The notes: a model not told the origin generated them from the letters alone. Counted from the first letter of the stretch, positions 10,548 to 19,304 are shown. The stretch is 64,000 bases of DNA from Aliiroseovarius sp. M344 (GCF_025140835.1 NZ_CP081153.1:1-64000), one strand, 5' to 3'. Made by a program: numbers and translations.

Positions 10548-11240
10548 TCAGTGGCGAAGGGCTGCGACAATCCTGCCCACCATCGCGTCGCCTGTGGGTT
10601 GATTGATGACGTCGCATGATCCCCCCGTCACATCCTGCCACGCATCCGCCACAGCATCGCTTATTGCAATGACTTGGAGTCGCTGGCCCGGCTGCACAAT
10701 AGCCCGCCCAATCAAACGCGCAGAACGGGGCGAGAAAAGGGGAAGGATGGTCGAACCCTCCCCTTCAAGCGCTGTGCTGGCAGCTTCGGTCAGCGGCAGT
10801 TCTTCCTGTCGATAGGTATGGATGGCGCTACTTTCGATCGACAACGCACGCAACGCCGCCGGAATATCAGTCGCAACATGGGATCCGCGCAGATACACGG
10901 TCCTGCCGGGGTTCGGTTGCGACCGAATCCATGTGATCAAAGCAGCCGCATCAAGCGCACAATGGCGCACCTCGCCGCCTGCTTTCGCCGCAGCCTCAGC
11001 CGTGCGCTCGCCGACACAGAAAACTGGTTTGCCTTCCAGTGATCCTTGGATGGCATGAACAGACGTCGCAATCACAACATCAAAGGCGGAAAGGTCGGGC
11101 CAGCCGGTCGTCGGAACGATCCGCAGGACAGGCGAAAGCACGGCGCAAACCTTGTCGCCCAAACGTGCCTCGACCTGCGCCAGAAACTGCGCCGAACTTT
11201 CGTCGGGGCGGGTAAGAACCAGCGTCTTTTGGGTGGACAT
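10548..11240 (-). CDS. hemD: Uroporphyrinogen-III synthase
   Basis: HemD closes hydroxymethylbilane with inversion of ring D to give uroporphyrinogen III, the precursor of heme, siroheme, B12 and bacteriochlorophyll. The roughly 230-residue protein begins MSTQKTLVLTRPDESSAQFL, with the conserved TRP motif. It shows FDVVIATSVHAI, VFCVGERTAEAA and LFSPRSARLIGR, as in the family. I place the start at the ATG at 11240, because the longer frame to 11420 would run through the divergent tsaD region and adds 60 non-conserved residues. hemC is not adjacent in this window. Confidence 0.9.
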   Translation of the reverse strand: MSTQKTLVLTRPDESSAQFLAQVEARLGDKVCAVLSPVLRIVPTTGWPDLSAFDVVIATSVHAIQGSLEGKPVFCVGERTAEAAAKAGGEVRHCALDAAALITWIRSQPNPGRTVYLRGSHVATDIPAALRALSIESSAIHTYRQEELPLTEAASTALEGEGSTILPLFSPRSARLIGRAIVQPGQRLQVIAISDAVADAWQDVTGGSCDVINQPTGDAMVGRIVAALRH

Positions 11241-11332
11241 AGGAAGCCTGCCGGGATTGTCTCGAACTAACTGTGGTGTTACCCCGACCGAACCCCTGAC
11301 CGCAAACCAATCCTGCGTGGATGCCAATCGCG

Positions 11333-12430
11333 ATGACCAACACTGTAACCCTTCTTGGGCTGGAAAGCTCTTGCGATGATACCGCTGCGGCGGTGGTGCG
11401 TCATACGCCAGGGTCGGCACCAGAAATCCTGTCTTCGGTTGTTGCAGGGCAAACTGCGCTTCATGCTGATTTCGGCGGCGTCGTCCCCGAGATTGCAGCC
11501 CGTGCCCATACAGAGAAACTGGATATTTGCGTGGAAGAGGCTCTATTGCAGGCCGATATGCGCCTATCAGATCTGGATGGAATTGCAGTCACAGCAGGAC
11601 CCGGCCTGATCGGTGGCGTCGTGGCAGGGGTTATGTGCGCAAAGGGTCTGGCGGCGGGATCAGGGCTGCCGTTGATCGGTGTGAACCATCTGGCGGGCCA
11701 CGCCCTAACCCCGCGACTGACGGATCAAGTGCGGTTTCCTTATCTGATCCTGCTGGTCTCTGGCGGTCATTGTCAGTTTCTGATCGCAAAAGGGCCAGAT
11801 AGCTTTACCCGCCTTGGCGGCACCATCGATGATGCCCCTGGCGAGGCTTTTGACAAGACCGCCAAGCTTCTGGGTTTGCCCCAACCCGGCGGGCCAGCGG
11901 TCGAGCAAGAAGCGAGAGCGGGCGACCCCAAGCGGTTCAGGTTTCCGCGCCCCCTGCTGGATCGACCCGGATGCGACATGAGCTTTTCCGGGTTGAAAAC
12001 TGCTCTGCTGCGCCAACGCGATAGCTTGGTTGCAGAACATGGCGGCTTGCACCGCGCCGATCGTACGGATCTGTGCGCTGGCTTTCAGGCTGCCATCGCC
12101 GATGTTCTGGCAGAGAAATCTCGGCGGGCGTTGTTGGAATATATTCACCTCTCGCCGCAAGCCCCGACACTTGCGGTGGCTGGCGGTGTCGCAGCAAATA
12201 TGACTATTCGGCACGCGTTAGAGACTATTTGTGAAGAAGAAGGCGCTATGTTCCTTGCGCCGCCCCTTGCCCTTTGCACAGACAACGCGGCGATGATTGC
12301 CTGGGCCGGGATCGAACGTTTCCGAGCAGGCGGTCGGGACGATATGTCGTTGCAAGCACGGCCGCGCTGGCCACTGGACCAGAAAGCGCCTGCTATGCTT
12401 GGATCAGGCAAGAAAGGAGCAAAGGCATGA
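11333..12430 (+). CDS. tsaD: tRNA N6-adenosine threonylcarbamoyltransferase TsaD
   Basis: TsaD transfers the threonylcarbamoyl group to A37 of ANN-decoding tRNAs, with TsaB and TsaE. The ASKHA-fold protein begins [17 protein letters not shown]. It contains the metal-binding NHLAGHA motif and [13 protein letters not shown], and it ends with a conserved [16 protein letters not shown] segment. The ATG at 11333 gives the usual N-terminus; an ATG four codons earlier (11321) is possible. The stop overlaps gpsA as ATGA. Its partner TsaE is encoded at 25323. Confidence 0.96.
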   Translation: MTNTVTLLGLESSCDDTAAAVVRHTPGSAPEILSSVVAGQTALHADFGGVVPEIAARAHTEKLDICVEEALLQADMRLSDLDGIAVTAGPGLIGGVVAGVMCAKGLAAGSGLPLIGVNHLAGHALTPRLTDQVRFPYLILLVSGGHCQFLIAKGPDSFTRLGGTIDDAPGEAFDKTAKLLGLPQPGGPAVEQEARAGDPKRFRFPRPLLDRPGCDMSFSGLKTALLRQRDSLVAEHGGLHRADRTDLCAGFQAAIADVLAEKSRRALLEYIHLSPQAPTLAVAGGVAANMTIRHALETICEEEGAMFLAPPLALCTDNAAMIAWAGIERFRAGGRDDMSLQARPRWPLDQKAPAMLGSGKKGAKA

Positions 12431-13374
12431 GTGTATCAGTTTTGGGCGCAGGCGCGTTTGGCACGGCCCTTGCGATATCCTTGTCGCGCACGGGGCAGCC
12501 CGTGACCCTCTGGGCGCGCGATCTAGCGGATATGCCGGCGGCGCGTGAGAACAAACGGCGCCTTCCTGGTTTTTCATTTCCAGATCGTCTGATGGTAACG
12601 GACAATCTTGGCAAGGCGACGCAGGCTGACATCTTGTTGTTGGCGACGCCAATGCAGAGTTTAGCTGGATTTGTGACTGACCATGCGTCTGAATTGGACG
12701 GAAAAACACTGGTGGCGTGCTGCAAGGGCATAGATTTGAAATCCGGCCTTGGACCCGCCGAGATCATCCGTCGCGCCTGCCCTTCGGCCACCACTGCCAT
12801 TTTGTCGGGGCCAAGTTTTGCAGTGGATATCGCTGCTGGGCTTCCAACAGCGCTGACGCTGGCAGTTGAAGATGGCCACGCCCTACAGGCCGCGTTGTCT
12901 ACGCAAAATATCCGCCTGTACCGCAGCGCGGATCTTGTTGGTGTCGAAATCGGTGGCGCTTTGAAAAACGTCGTAGCGATTGCCTGCGGTATTACCATCG
13001 GTGCAGGGCTCGGCGAAAGCGCGCATGCTGCGCTGATGACCCGCGGCTTTGCCGAGATGCAGCGCTTTGCTTTGTCTCAAGGTGCTCAACCCGATACGCT
13101 GTCTGGCCTGTCCGGCTTCGGCGATCTGGCGCTGACCTGCTCGTCCGAAAAGTCCCGAAATTTTGCCTTTGGGTTGGCCCTTGGTCGCGGCGACCTGCCA
13201 CCAAAAGGCACCACCGTTGAAGGCAAGTCCACCGCCAAAGCCGTCTCTAACCTAGCCAAGAAGATCGGTTTGGATATGCCGATCGCGGACATGGTTGTGG
13301 CCGTATTGGATAATCACCTGACAATCAACGAGGCGGTCGCCATGCTGCTCGCCCGCCCCCTGAAGGAGGAATAA
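12427..13374 (+). CDS. gpsA: NAD(P)H-dependent glycerol-3-phosphate dehydrogenase
   Basis: GpsA reduces dihydroxyacetone phosphate to sn-glycerol-3-phosphate for phospholipid synthesis. The Rossmann motif [12 protein letters not shown] opens the protein. Further diagnostic parts are [20 protein letters not shown], the active-site [14 protein letters not shown] and [14 protein letters not shown]. It has 315 residues. The start at 12427 overlaps the tsaD stop (ATGA) and has AGGAG about 7 nt upstream. It belongs to an operon with tsaD, the YciI protein and the EVE protein. Confidence 0.96.
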   Translation: MSVSVLGAGAFGTALAISLSRTGQPVTLWARDLADMPAARENKRRLPGFSFPDRLMVTDNLGKATQADILLLATPMQSLAGFVTDHASELDGKTLVACCKGIDLKSGLGPAEIIRRACPSATTAILSGPSFAVDIAAGLPTALTLAVEDGHALQAALSTQNIRLYRSADLVGVEIGGALKNVVAIACGITIGAGLGESAHAALMTRGFAEMQRFALSQGAQPDTLSGLSGFGDLALTCSSEKSRNFAFGLALGRGDLPPKGTTVEGKSTAKAVSNLAKKIGLDMPIADMVVAVLDNHLTINEAVAMLLARPLKEE

Positions 13375-13375
13375 A

Positions 13376-13648
13376 ATGCTCGTAGCCCTCATCTGCACCG
13401 ACAAGCCCGGCGCAATTGAAACCCGAAAAGCCAACCGCGATGCACATCTGGCATATATCAAAGAAACCGGCGTGGTCGCCCAAGCTGGCCCGTTTCTGGA
13501 TGCTGATGGTATGATGTGCGGATCGCTGCTGATCCTTGATGTTGCGAACATGGACGCAGCACAGGCATGGGCAAACGGCGATCCCTATGCAAAGGCTGGC
13601 CTGTTCGCGGATGTCCGCATCGAACAATGGAATAGGGTGGTCGGCTGA
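13376..13648 (+). CDS. YciI-like protein
   Basis: This 90-residue protein has the YCII-related dimeric alpha-beta barrel fold. It starts MLVALICTDKPGAIETRKAN, has the HLAYIKETG segment with the conserved His, and ends with PYAKAGLFADVRIEQW. Enzymatic roles are known only for fused or chlorination-pathway members, so its function here is unknown. AGGAGG within the gpsA end provides the ribosome-binding site, and its stop overlaps the EVE gene as TGATG. It is often found between gpsA and an EVE gene in related genomes as I recall them. Confidence 0.88.
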   Translation: MLVALICTDKPGAIETRKANRDAHLAYIKETGVVAQAGPFLDADGMMCGSLLILDVANMDAAQAWANGDPYAKAGLFADVRIEQWNRVVG

Positions 13649-14067
13649 TGGCGTTCTGGCTTTTCAAATCCGAAGTATCGACATGGAGCTGGGACCAGCA
13701 AGTCGCCAAGGGTGACACGGGCGAAGAGTGGGACGGCGTGCGCAATTATCAGGCGCGCAATCACATGCGAGATATGAAGGTGGGCGACCTTGGCTTCTTT
13801 TATCATTCGCAGAAGGAAAAAGAGATTGTTGGTATCGTCGAGGTGATTGCCGAAAGTCATCCAGACAGCACCACTGATGATGAGCGATGGGATTGCGTAG
13901 ACATCAAAGCTGTGCGGCCCCTGAAAAACGCCGTCACCTTGGCGATGTGCAAAGAGGACGAACGCTTGGCAGACATGGTTCTAGTCAATAATACACGTCT
14001 GTCCGTGCAGCCTGTTACGAAAGAAGAATGGGACATCGTCTTGTCACTTTCCGGCGACGCCGACTAA
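13648..14067 (+). CDS. EVE domain-containing protein
   Basis: The 139-residue protein is a single EVE domain, a PUA-like fold that reads modified bases in nucleic acids. MAFWLFKSEVSTWSWDQQ, WDGVRNYQARNHMRDMKVGD and FFYHSQKEKEIVGIVEV are the family's conserved segments, including the aromatic cage residues. It is the last gene of the coupled tsaD-gpsA-yciI-EVE string. No restriction or defence gene lies near it, so a housekeeping role related to tRNA modification, as the tsaD linkage suggests, is a reasonable guess. Confidence 0.9.
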   Translation: MAFWLFKSEVSTWSWDQQVAKGDTGEEWDGVRNYQARNHMRDMKVGDLGFFYHSQKEKEIVGIVEVIAESHPDSTTDDERWDCVDIKAVRPLKNAVTLAMCKEDERLADMVLVNNTRLSVQPVTKEEWDIVLSLSGDAD

Positions 14068-14114
14068 GTTCTGTGGCATAAATTCCTAACCCTAACGCGT
14101 ACAGGAGAGAAACT

Positions 14115-14501
14115 ATGTTACAGGTTTTGGTCGCAGCAATTGCGGGCTACGCATTTGGTGCCGTCTGGTACATGGCCCTTGCGAAACCGTGGGTCAAAGC
14201 CACCGGGATCGCCGTGGATGAGGACGGTCGACCCACAGATAAGTCGCCCTTGCCTTTCATCGTCGCGTTTATCAGCGCCGTTGTTGTCGCTGGGATGATG
14301 CGCCACATCTTTGTCATGGCCGGGATAGACAGCGTCGGGAAAGGTCTGACCACTGGCCTTGGGCTTGGCCTATTTGTCGCTGCCCCGTGGATTGTGAACA
14401 ATGTGATGTTTGGTGATCGCGATAAAAGCCTGATCTGGATTGACGGTGGCTATGCAGCAGGCGGATGCGCAGTAATCGGGCTAGTCCTCGCCCTGTTTTA
14501 A
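14115..14501 (+). CDS. DUF1761 membrane protein
   Basis: A 128-residue integral membrane protein with about four hydrophobic segments. It begins with LVAAIAGYAFGAVWYMALAK and contains FIVAFISAVVVAGMMRHI, both typical of DUF1761. The function is unknown. It has its own CAGGAGA ribosome-binding site and a strong terminator downstream. Confidence 0.82.
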   Translation: MLQVLVAAIAGYAFGAVWYMALAKPWVKATGIAVDEDGRPTDKSPLPFIVAFISAVVVAGMMRHIFVMAGIDSVGKGLTTGLGLGLFVAAPWIVNNVMFGDRDKSLIWIDGGYAAGGCAVIGLVLALF

Positions 14502-14506
14502 CGATC

Positions 14507-14662
14507 TAAAAAACGAGAAAGGAGGGGCTGACGTCTCGGCCCCTCCTTTCCACCCCACGTGCTCCCCAGCACCACAAGCGACTTTGAAATTCGGGTCCGG
14601 CCATCCTAGCCTTCAATAGAAACCTAGCGGCAGCGATCGCACTTCGCAAGCATTCTTCCGTT
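14507..14662 (-). ncRNA. Predicted CtrA-controlled small RNA
   Basis: Between the converging DUF1761 and DUF2853 genes, the minus strand has a promoter-like ATGACC (14698-14693), an 18-nt spacer and TATTAT (14674-14669). A perfect CtrA box covers the -35. A transcript starting near 14662 would be about 155 nt long. It can fold a GTGCT-GGGG-AGCAC hairpin and would end at the GGAGGGGC/GCCCCTCC hairpin followed by TTTCTCGTTTTTT. No protein longer than about nine codons is encoded. This is a prediction from sequence signals; expression is unknown. Confidence 0.4.
14518..14549. terminator. Bidirectional intrinsic terminator
   Basis: An 11-bp perfect stem AAAGGAGGGGC (14518-14528) / GCCCCTCCTTT (14539-14549) closes a 10-nt loop. 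On the plus strand it ends the DUF1761 transcript. On the minus strand it is followed by a better T-tract (TTTCTCGTTTTTT), which suits a minus-strand transcript coming from the 14.66-kb promoter. Confidence 0.85.
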
Positions 14663-14686
14663 ACAAAGATAATAAAAATCAATATG

Positions 14687-14701
14687 TTAACTGGTCATTA
14701 A
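14687..14701 (-). promoter_or_regulatory. CtrA box in a convergent intergenic region
   Basis: TTAA-CTGGTCA-TTAA matches the full CtrA binding pattern TTAA-N7-TTAA. Read on the minus strand it is TTAA-N7-TTAAC, the extended consensus. It overlaps the -35 of the predicted small RNA promoter and lies 51 bp past the DUF2853 stop, so it is not placed to control either annotated neighbour. Confidence 0.65.
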
Positions 14702-14731
14702 AAAAGGCGCCGCCAAAAATGGCAGCGCCTT
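14699..14731 (-). terminator. Terminator of the DUF2853 gene
   Basis: AAGGCGCTGCC and GGCGGCGCCTT on the minus strand (14731-14721 and 14714-14704) pair with one G-U around a 6-nt loop and are followed by a run of T residues. This is a standard intrinsic terminator 20 nt after the DUF2853 stop. It abuts the CtrA box. Confidence 0.85.
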
Positions 14732-14751
14732 CTGTAATGAACCGTCCCGGC

Positions 14752-15093
14752 TTAACCGTAGACGGATTCTTTGCCGAAATGCTTGACCAGCATGTAATAC
14801 ACAACGGCGCGATACTTGTTCCGCTCGCTGCGGCCATAGGTGTCGATGACAGCGTTGATTGCTTCCATCAGCTGCGGGCCATCTGCAAGACCAAGCTTCT
14901 TAACCAGGAAATTGTCTTTGACGGTTTCCAGCTCGCTGGCCTGCGTGGCAGCGACGGTCGACGCATCATCATTGTAGATCGCCGGGCCACACCCGATGGT
15001 CACTTTGGTCAGAAGCGCCATATCCGGTGTCATACCGCATTTTGATTTCAGATCCTCAGCATACTTTGCAATCAGCTCGTCACGTTTACCCAT
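14752..15093 (-). CDS. DUF2853 family protein
   Basis: A 113-residue cytoplasmic protein beginning MGKRDELIAKYAEDLKSKCG and ending VVYYMLVKHFGKESVYG, the conserved features of DUF2853, a helical family of unknown function common in Alphaproteobacteria. The start at 15093 has a GGGAGA ribosome-binding site; a longer open frame to 15171 adds non-conserved residues. It is transcribed alone with its own terminator. Confidence 0.88.
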   Translation of the reverse strand: MGKRDELIAKYAEDLKSKCGMTPDMALLTKVTIGCGPAIYNDDASTVAATQASELETVKDNFLVKKLGLADGPQLMEAINAVIDTYGRSERNKYRAVVYYMLVKHFGKESVYG

Positions 15094-15263
15094 TTTGGTC
15101 TCCCATAATTTTTGCCAGCGGGCCGAAGCCCAATTCGACAATGAGACTAGGCGCAATCGTGGATTGGTCAAAGGAAAAGTTTGCCGCGGTATTCCCCCTA
15201 GGCTTCGGCAGGAAAATCGCGCAGGATGTACGCCAGTACAATGGTTTTTTAATGGAGGTACCT

Positions 15264-15686
15264 ATGGGTCTTTGGAGTTTTGTTAAGGGCGCAGGAAAAT
15301 CGCTGTTTGGTGGCGGAGATGACGAAGGCGCATCTGCCGACACCCTGAACAAGGAAGTTGCCGATCTTGGCATCGATACGTCTGGACTGGATATCAAGGT
15401 TGATGGCGAAAAGGTCACCGTTTCCGGCGGCGAGAACCTGAGCGCGGAAGATCGTGAGAAAGTCATTCTGGCAGTTGGTAACGTCGAAGGCGTCGCCGAG
15501 GTTGAAGCCGATCTGGATAATGACCCGTCTTTCCACACCGTCGAAAAAGGCGACACTCTCTGGGCGATCGCTGAAAAAACTCTGGGTAATGGCGCGCGTT
15601 ACAAAGAGATCTTCGAAGCAAACAAACCGATGCTGAAAGATCCCGACCTTATCTATCCCGGTCAGAAACTGCGTATCCCGGGCTAA
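15264..15686 (+). CDS. lysM: BON and LysM domain protein
   Basis: The 140-residue protein has an N-terminal region MGLWSFVKGAGKSLFG, a BON domain (about 35-85) and a C-terminal LysM domain (about 90-140) with YTVEKGDTLW-like HTVEKGDTLWAIAEKTLGNG and PDLIYPGQKLRIP. This is the architecture of the YgaU/LysM proteins that bind potassium ions or peptidoglycan fragments. No signal peptide is visible, so a cytoplasmic role like YgaU is favoured. GGAGGT precedes the ATG; a TACAAT -10 element is at 15237-15242. Confidence 0.9.
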   Translation: MGLWSFVKGAGKSLFGGGDDEGASADTLNKEVADLGIDTSGLDIKVDGEKVTVSGGENLSAEDREKVILAVGNVEGVAEVEADLDNDPSFHTVEKGDTLWAIAEKTLGNGARYKEIFEANKPMLKDPDLIYPGQKLRIPG

Positions 15687-15709
15687 TCTGAGCCAGTTCG
15701 TTATTGAAG

Positions 15710-15740
15710 CGGCCCGTTCTTTGGCGGGCCGTTTTCTTTT
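15710..15740 (+). terminator. Intrinsic terminator after the LysM gene
   Basis: CGGCCCG (15710-15716) and CGGGCCG (15725-15731) form a 7-bp stem with an 8-nt loop, followed by TTTTCTTTT. It cleanly separates the LysM gene from the following trpB-like gene. Confidence 0.88.
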
Positions 15741-15768
15741 GTCCAATTGGCCCCTGCGGCAATTTTTA

Positions 15769-15783
15769 CCTTGTTACACAAGG
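15769..15783 (+). promoter_or_regulatory. Perfect dyad upstream of the TrpB-like gene
   Basis: CCTTGT-TAC-ACAAGG is a perfect 6+3+6 inverted repeat 49-63 nt before the trpB-like ATG and downstream of the previous terminator. Its size suits a dimeric repressor or activator. The regulator is unknown. Confidence 0.45.
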
Positions 15784-15831
15784 CAAGGCACTGTCTGATC
15801 CCAAAAACTTACAAGCGAGGGCCAGACAAAG

Positions 15832-17034
15832 ATGTCATCATATTTGAAATCCACCCCCACCCGAGACGGCATGTTCGGCGACTATGGCGGCGCCATGTTG
15901 CCGCCTCCGTTGGAGCCTCATTTCAAGGAAATCCGCGAGGCGTATGACCGCATATCGAAATCCGCCGATTTCATTGCTGAGCTGCGCAGTATCCGCAAGC
16001 ATTTCCAAGGTAGACCGACGCCAATTTCATATCTCAAGAACCTTTCTAATCTTTCCGGCGGGGCGCAGATTTATGCCAAGCGTGAAGATTTGAATCACAC
16101 AGGTGCGCACAAACTGAACCACTGCATGGGCGAAGGTCTGTTGGCGAAGTTTATGGGTAAAACAAAGCTGATGGCCGAAACCGGTGCAGGCCAGCATGGC
16201 GTTGCGCTGGCAACCGCTGCCGCCTATTTCGGGCTGGAATGTGAAATCCACATGGGCGAGATCGACATCGCGAAAGAAGCTCCGAACGTCACCCGCATGA
16301 AACTTCTCGGCGCCGAAGTCGTGCCGGTGGGTTTCGGCGGACGTTCGCTTAAGGAAGCCGTCGACAGCGCGTTTGAAAGCTATATGGGACAGGCAGACAC
16401 CGCATTGTTTGCCATTGGTTCGGTCGTTGGGCCGCACCCGTTTCCCCTGATCGTGCGTGATTTTCAGCATATTGTCGGCGTCGAAGCCCGCGCGCAATTC
16501 TTTGAAATGACCGGTGGCCTGCCCGACATAGTGGCCGCTTGCGTCGGCGGCGGTTCAAACGCGATGGGCTTGTTTTCGGGCTTCATTGATGACGAAGACG
16601 TGGCGCTTTATGGCGTTGAGCCGATGGGTACGTCCTCGAAACTGGGCGAGCACGCCGCGACCATTTCGTTTGGCGAAGACGGCGACATCCACGGCTTCCG
16701 CACAATGGTGTTGAAGGATGAAAACGGCGACCCCGCACCAGTGCACACCGTGGCCTCTGGTCTGGATTACCCTGGTGTTGGCCCGGAACACGCGCATCTG
16801 TATCGCACGGGCAAAGCGAACTACACCGCCGCCAATGACAAAGAGGCGTTGGACGCGTTCTATGCCCTCAGCCGTCATGAGGGGATCATCCCGGCTTTGG
16901 AAAGCGCACACGCCGTTGCCTTTGCGATGCGCGAAGCTCCGAAGAACCCCGGCAAGTCGATCCTGATCAACCTTTCGGGCCGCGGTGACAAAGATATCGA
17001 CTATGTGACCGAAACATTTGGCTTCGGCGACTGA
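15832..17034 (+). CDS. trpB: Stand-alone tryptophan synthase beta-subunit paralogue
   Basis: A 400-residue PLP enzyme of the TrpB family, which joins indole and serine to make tryptophan. Catalytic features are present: the PLP lysine in [10 protein letters not shown], the [11 protein letters not shown] loop with the catalytic Glu, GGGSNAMG for phosphate binding, [12 protein letters not shown] and LSGRGDKD. The helix after the lysine reads [17 protein letters not shown], unlike the HKINN-GQ form I know from canonical roseobacter TrpB. trpF and trpA are not adjacent. It is probably a second, divergent TrpB; it could work as a stand-alone indole-salvage enzyme or a related beta-replacement enzyme. 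Confidence 0.85.
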   Translation: MSSYLKSTPTRDGMFGDYGGAMLPPPLEPHFKEIREAYDRISKSADFIAELRSIRKHFQGRPTPISYLKNLSNLSGGAQIYAKREDLNHTGAHKLNHCMGEGLLAKFMGKTKLMAETGAGQHGVALATAAAYFGLECEIHMGEIDIAKEAPNVTRMKLLGAEVVPVGFGGRSLKEAVDSAFESYMGQADTALFAIGSVVGPHPFPLIVRDFQHIVGVEARAQFFEMTGGLPDIVAACVGGGSNAMGLFSGFIDDEDVALYGVEPMGTSSKLGEHAATISFGEDGDIHGFRTMVLKDENGDPAPVHTVASGLDYPGVGPEHAHLYRTGKANYTAANDKEALDAFYALSRHEGIIPALESAHAVAFAMREAPKNPGKSILINLSGRGDKDIDYVTETFGFGD

Positions 17035-17041
17035 ACTAGCT

Positions 17042-17069
17042 GACCCCGCTCCCATTAAGGTGCGGGGTC
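17042..17069. terminator. Hairpin between the trpB and extensin-like genes
   Basis: GACCCCGC (17042-17049) and GCGGGGTC (17062-17069) pair perfectly around a 12-nt loop between two converging genes. It lacks a long T-tract, but it is the only terminator-like element there and could serve both strands. Confidence 0.6.
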
Positions 17070-17072
17070 TAT

Positions 17073-17822
17073 CTACCGACAGAAGCCCCAACCGGTGTTC
17101 TCCAAGTGGAAGTGGTCGGCATGAAGTTGATTGTAATCCGGGCCAAGCACCAACCGGAACCAGTCACACGATCCCTTCCATATCCTATGTAGAAACTCCC
17201 CCTCAGCATCTGAGCCGCCCCAGTCGTTCAGCAACGTCAAACGCCGCCCATCCGCCAGTCGAACGCCGGTAATGTCGATTGCGTTGGCCATTGCATGGCT
17301 ACTCCATCGTCCATTCGATCCACGGCTCGTTCGCATCTTGCGGCAGTTATAGCTGCCAATCTGCGTGATCGCGGAAACGGTCGTGCCCAGAATATCCCGC
17401 GCGGCAGGCTGCACGACATGGTGTTCCCACATAACCAATCGCAGCGCTGTGGCACAGCGCGTTTCGACCCTATTCAATCGTGATGCGGTCAAAGCGGCCA
17501 GTTGCCCGCGCCCTTCAATCCCGCAATTTTCGTCCACTGAAAGGTCTGGCATCGGCGCGAAGGACACTCCTGCTTGATCCAGCACGGCCTGGCATTCTGA
17601 AATGTCGCTCAGCGCGCGCAACATCTGCAACCGGCTGACTAATGTGACCGGAGCGGTCACCGTCAGTTGCTTGGTCGGATTCCAATGATCCGGCAGCGGC
17701 CCATCCGGTCGCAGCACCAACCACAGAAGACCCAAACCCAAAAACAGCACAGAAAAGGCGGCCGACAGAACGGACAACACCGCCCGGTGCAATACGGGGC
17801 GGTGTTGTTTTTCGTCGCTCAT
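17073..17822 (-). CDS. Extensin-like family protein (M15-like fold)
   Basis: The 249-residue protein has one N-terminal membrane anchor (AVLSVLSAAFSVLFLGLGLL, about 14-33) and a periplasmic extensin-like C-terminal domain. SSHAMANAIDITG carries the H-x6-D metal-binding pair of M15-type peptidases, and HADHFHLENTG the distal His. CGIEGRGQLAAL and NCRKMRTSRGSNGRWS are typical. Such proteins are predicted cell-wall-acting enzymes, but activity has not been shown for this group to my knowledge. It lies 9 nt downstream of ahcY on the same strand, so co-transcription is likely. Confidence 0.88.
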   Translation of the reverse strand: MSDEKQHRPVLHRAVLSVLSAAFSVLFLGLGLLWLVLRPDGPLPDHWNPTKQLTVTAPVTLVSRLQMLRALSDISECQAVLDQAGVSFAPMPDLSVDENCGIEGRGQLAALTASRLNRVETRCATALRLVMWEHHVVQPAARDILGTTVSAITQIGSYNCRKMRTSRGSNGRWSSHAMANAIDITGVRLADGRRLTLLNDWGGSDAEGEFLHRIWKGSCDWFRLVLGPDYNQLHADHFHLENTGWGFCR

Positions 17823-17831
17823 CGGGCGGGA

Positions 17832-19223
17832 TTAGTAACGATAATGCTCGGGCTTGAACGGGCCTTCGGGTGTGACGCCGATATAGGACGCTTGTTCGTT
17901 GCTGAGCTTGGACAGCTTCACGCCGATCCGGTCCAAATGCAGGCGGGCGACCTTCTCATCCAGATGCTTGGGCAGGATGTAGACATCGTTGTTATATTCA
18001 TCACCTTTGGTCCACAGCTCGATCTGCGCCAGAACCTGGTTGGTGAACGATGCCGACATAACGAATGAAGGGTGACCCGTCGCGTTGCCAAGGTTCAGCA
18101 GGCGACCTTCGGACAGCAGGATCAAACGGTTGCCAGACGGCATCTCGATCATATCCACCTGTTCTTTGATGTTGGTCCATTTGTGGTTCTTCAAGCTGGC
18201 GACTTGGATCTCGTTGTCGAAGTGACCAATGTTGCCAACAATCGCCATGTCCTTCATCGCGCGCATATGCTCGATGCGGATCACGTCCTTGTTGCCTGTT
18301 GTGGTGATGAAGATATCCGCATCTGAAACAGCATCTTCCAGCGTCACAACTTCGAACCCGTCCATTGCGGCTTGCAGCGCGCAAATCGGGTCGATCTCGG
18401 TCACTTTCACACGTGCGCCAGCGCCGCTTAGCGATGCGGCCGAGCCTTTGCCCACGTCACCATAGCCACAAACCACGGCAACCTTGCCGGCCATCATCGT
18501 GTCTGTGGCGCGGCGGATGCCATCCACCAGCGATTCTTTACAGCCGTATTTGTTGTCGAACTTCGACTTGGTGACAGAGTCATTCACGTTGATCGCAGGG
18601 AACGGAAGTTGGCCTTGCTTCACCAGATCATACAGGCGGTGAACGCCGGTGGTGGTTTCCTCGGACACGCCTTTGATCTGCGCGCGCATCTTGGTGAACC
18701 AACCGGGGCTTGCGGCCATACGTTTCTTGATCTGCGCAAAGACCGCGACTTCCTCTTCCGAACTCGGCGTTTCGATCAAGGCGGTTTCGCCGTTTTCAAC
18801 GCGCGCGCCCAGCAAGATGTAAAGCGTCGCATCACCACCGTCATCCAGGATCAGGTTCGGCCCTTCGGGGAACATGAACGAGCGGTCGAGGTAATCCCAA
18901 TGCTCTTCCAGTGTCTGGCCCTTGATCGCGAAAACCGGCGTGCCGCCAGCGGCAATCGCCGCTGCTGCGTGGTCTTGGGTCGAGAAGATGTTGCACGATG
19001 CCCAGCGCACGTCTGCGCCCAGCGCGACCAGCGTTTCAATAAGCACGGCGGTTTGAATGGTCATGTGCAACGAGCCTACGATCCGCGCGCCCTTCAAGGG
19101 TTTGCTTTCGCCATATTCTGTGCGCAGCGCCATCAGGCCCGGCATTTCGGTTTCGGCGATGTCCAGTTCCTTGCGACCGAACTCGGCAAGGTTGATGTCT
19201 TTTACGATATAATCTTTGGTCAC
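17832..19223 (-). CDS. ahcY: Adenosylhomocysteinase
   Basis: AhcY hydrolyses S-adenosylhomocysteine to adenosine and homocysteine, removing the product inhibitor of methyltransferases. The 463-residue protein has the NAD-binding [35 protein letters not shown], and the C-terminal LTKEQ-like [11 protein letters not shown] and PEHYRY end. The start codon is GTG, with a CCGGAGA ribosome-binding site. In Rhodobacter this gene lies close to the regB-senC-regA-hvrA region, as here, but no hvrA is present. Inverted repeats lie in its upstream region. Confidence 0.98.
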   Translation of the reverse strand: MTKDYIVKDINLAEFGRKELDIAETEMPGLMALRTEYGESKPLKGARIVGSLHMTIQTAVLIETLVALGADVRWASCNIFSTQDHAAAAIAAGGTPVFAIKGQTLEEHWDYLDRSFMFPEGPNLILDDGGDATLYILLGARVENGETALIETPSSEEEVAVFAQIKKRMAASPGWFTKMRAQIKGVSEETTTGVHRLYDLVKQGQLPFPAINVNDSVTKSKFDNKYGCKESLVDGIRRATDTMMAGKVAVVCGYGDVGKGSAASLSGAGARVKVTEIDPICALQAAMDGFEVVTLEDAVSDADIFITTTGNKDVIRIEHMRAMKDMAIVGNIGHFDNEIQVASLKNHKWTNIKEQVDMIEMPSGNRLILLSEGRLLNLGNATGHPSFVMSASFTNQVLAQIELWTKGDEYNNDVYILPKHLDEKVARLHLDRIGVKLSKLSNEQASYIGVTPEGPFKPEHYRY

Positions 19224-19275
19224 GGTGTTTCTCCGGTGCAGAACCCAATACGTTTGGCAGGTGCCGTATCATCCT

Positions 19276-19304
19276 ATTGCCTATCTGGCAATCAAGCCTG
19301 ATTG
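19276..19304 (-). promoter_or_regulatory. Overlapping inverted repeats upstream of ahcY
   Basis: ATTGCC-TATCT-GGCAAT (19276-19292) and CAATCA-AGCC-TGATTG (19289-19304) are both perfect 6-bp inverted repeats, and they share the bases 19289-19292. They lie 53-81 bp upstream of the GTG start. They could be an operator for a regulator of the S-adenosylhomocysteine cycle, or mutually exclusive leader hairpins if transcribed. Confidence 0.45.

Noticed and set aside
11241..11420. Longer hemD frame
   Set aside because: It would cross the divergent tsaD start, and the added residues are not conserved in HemD.
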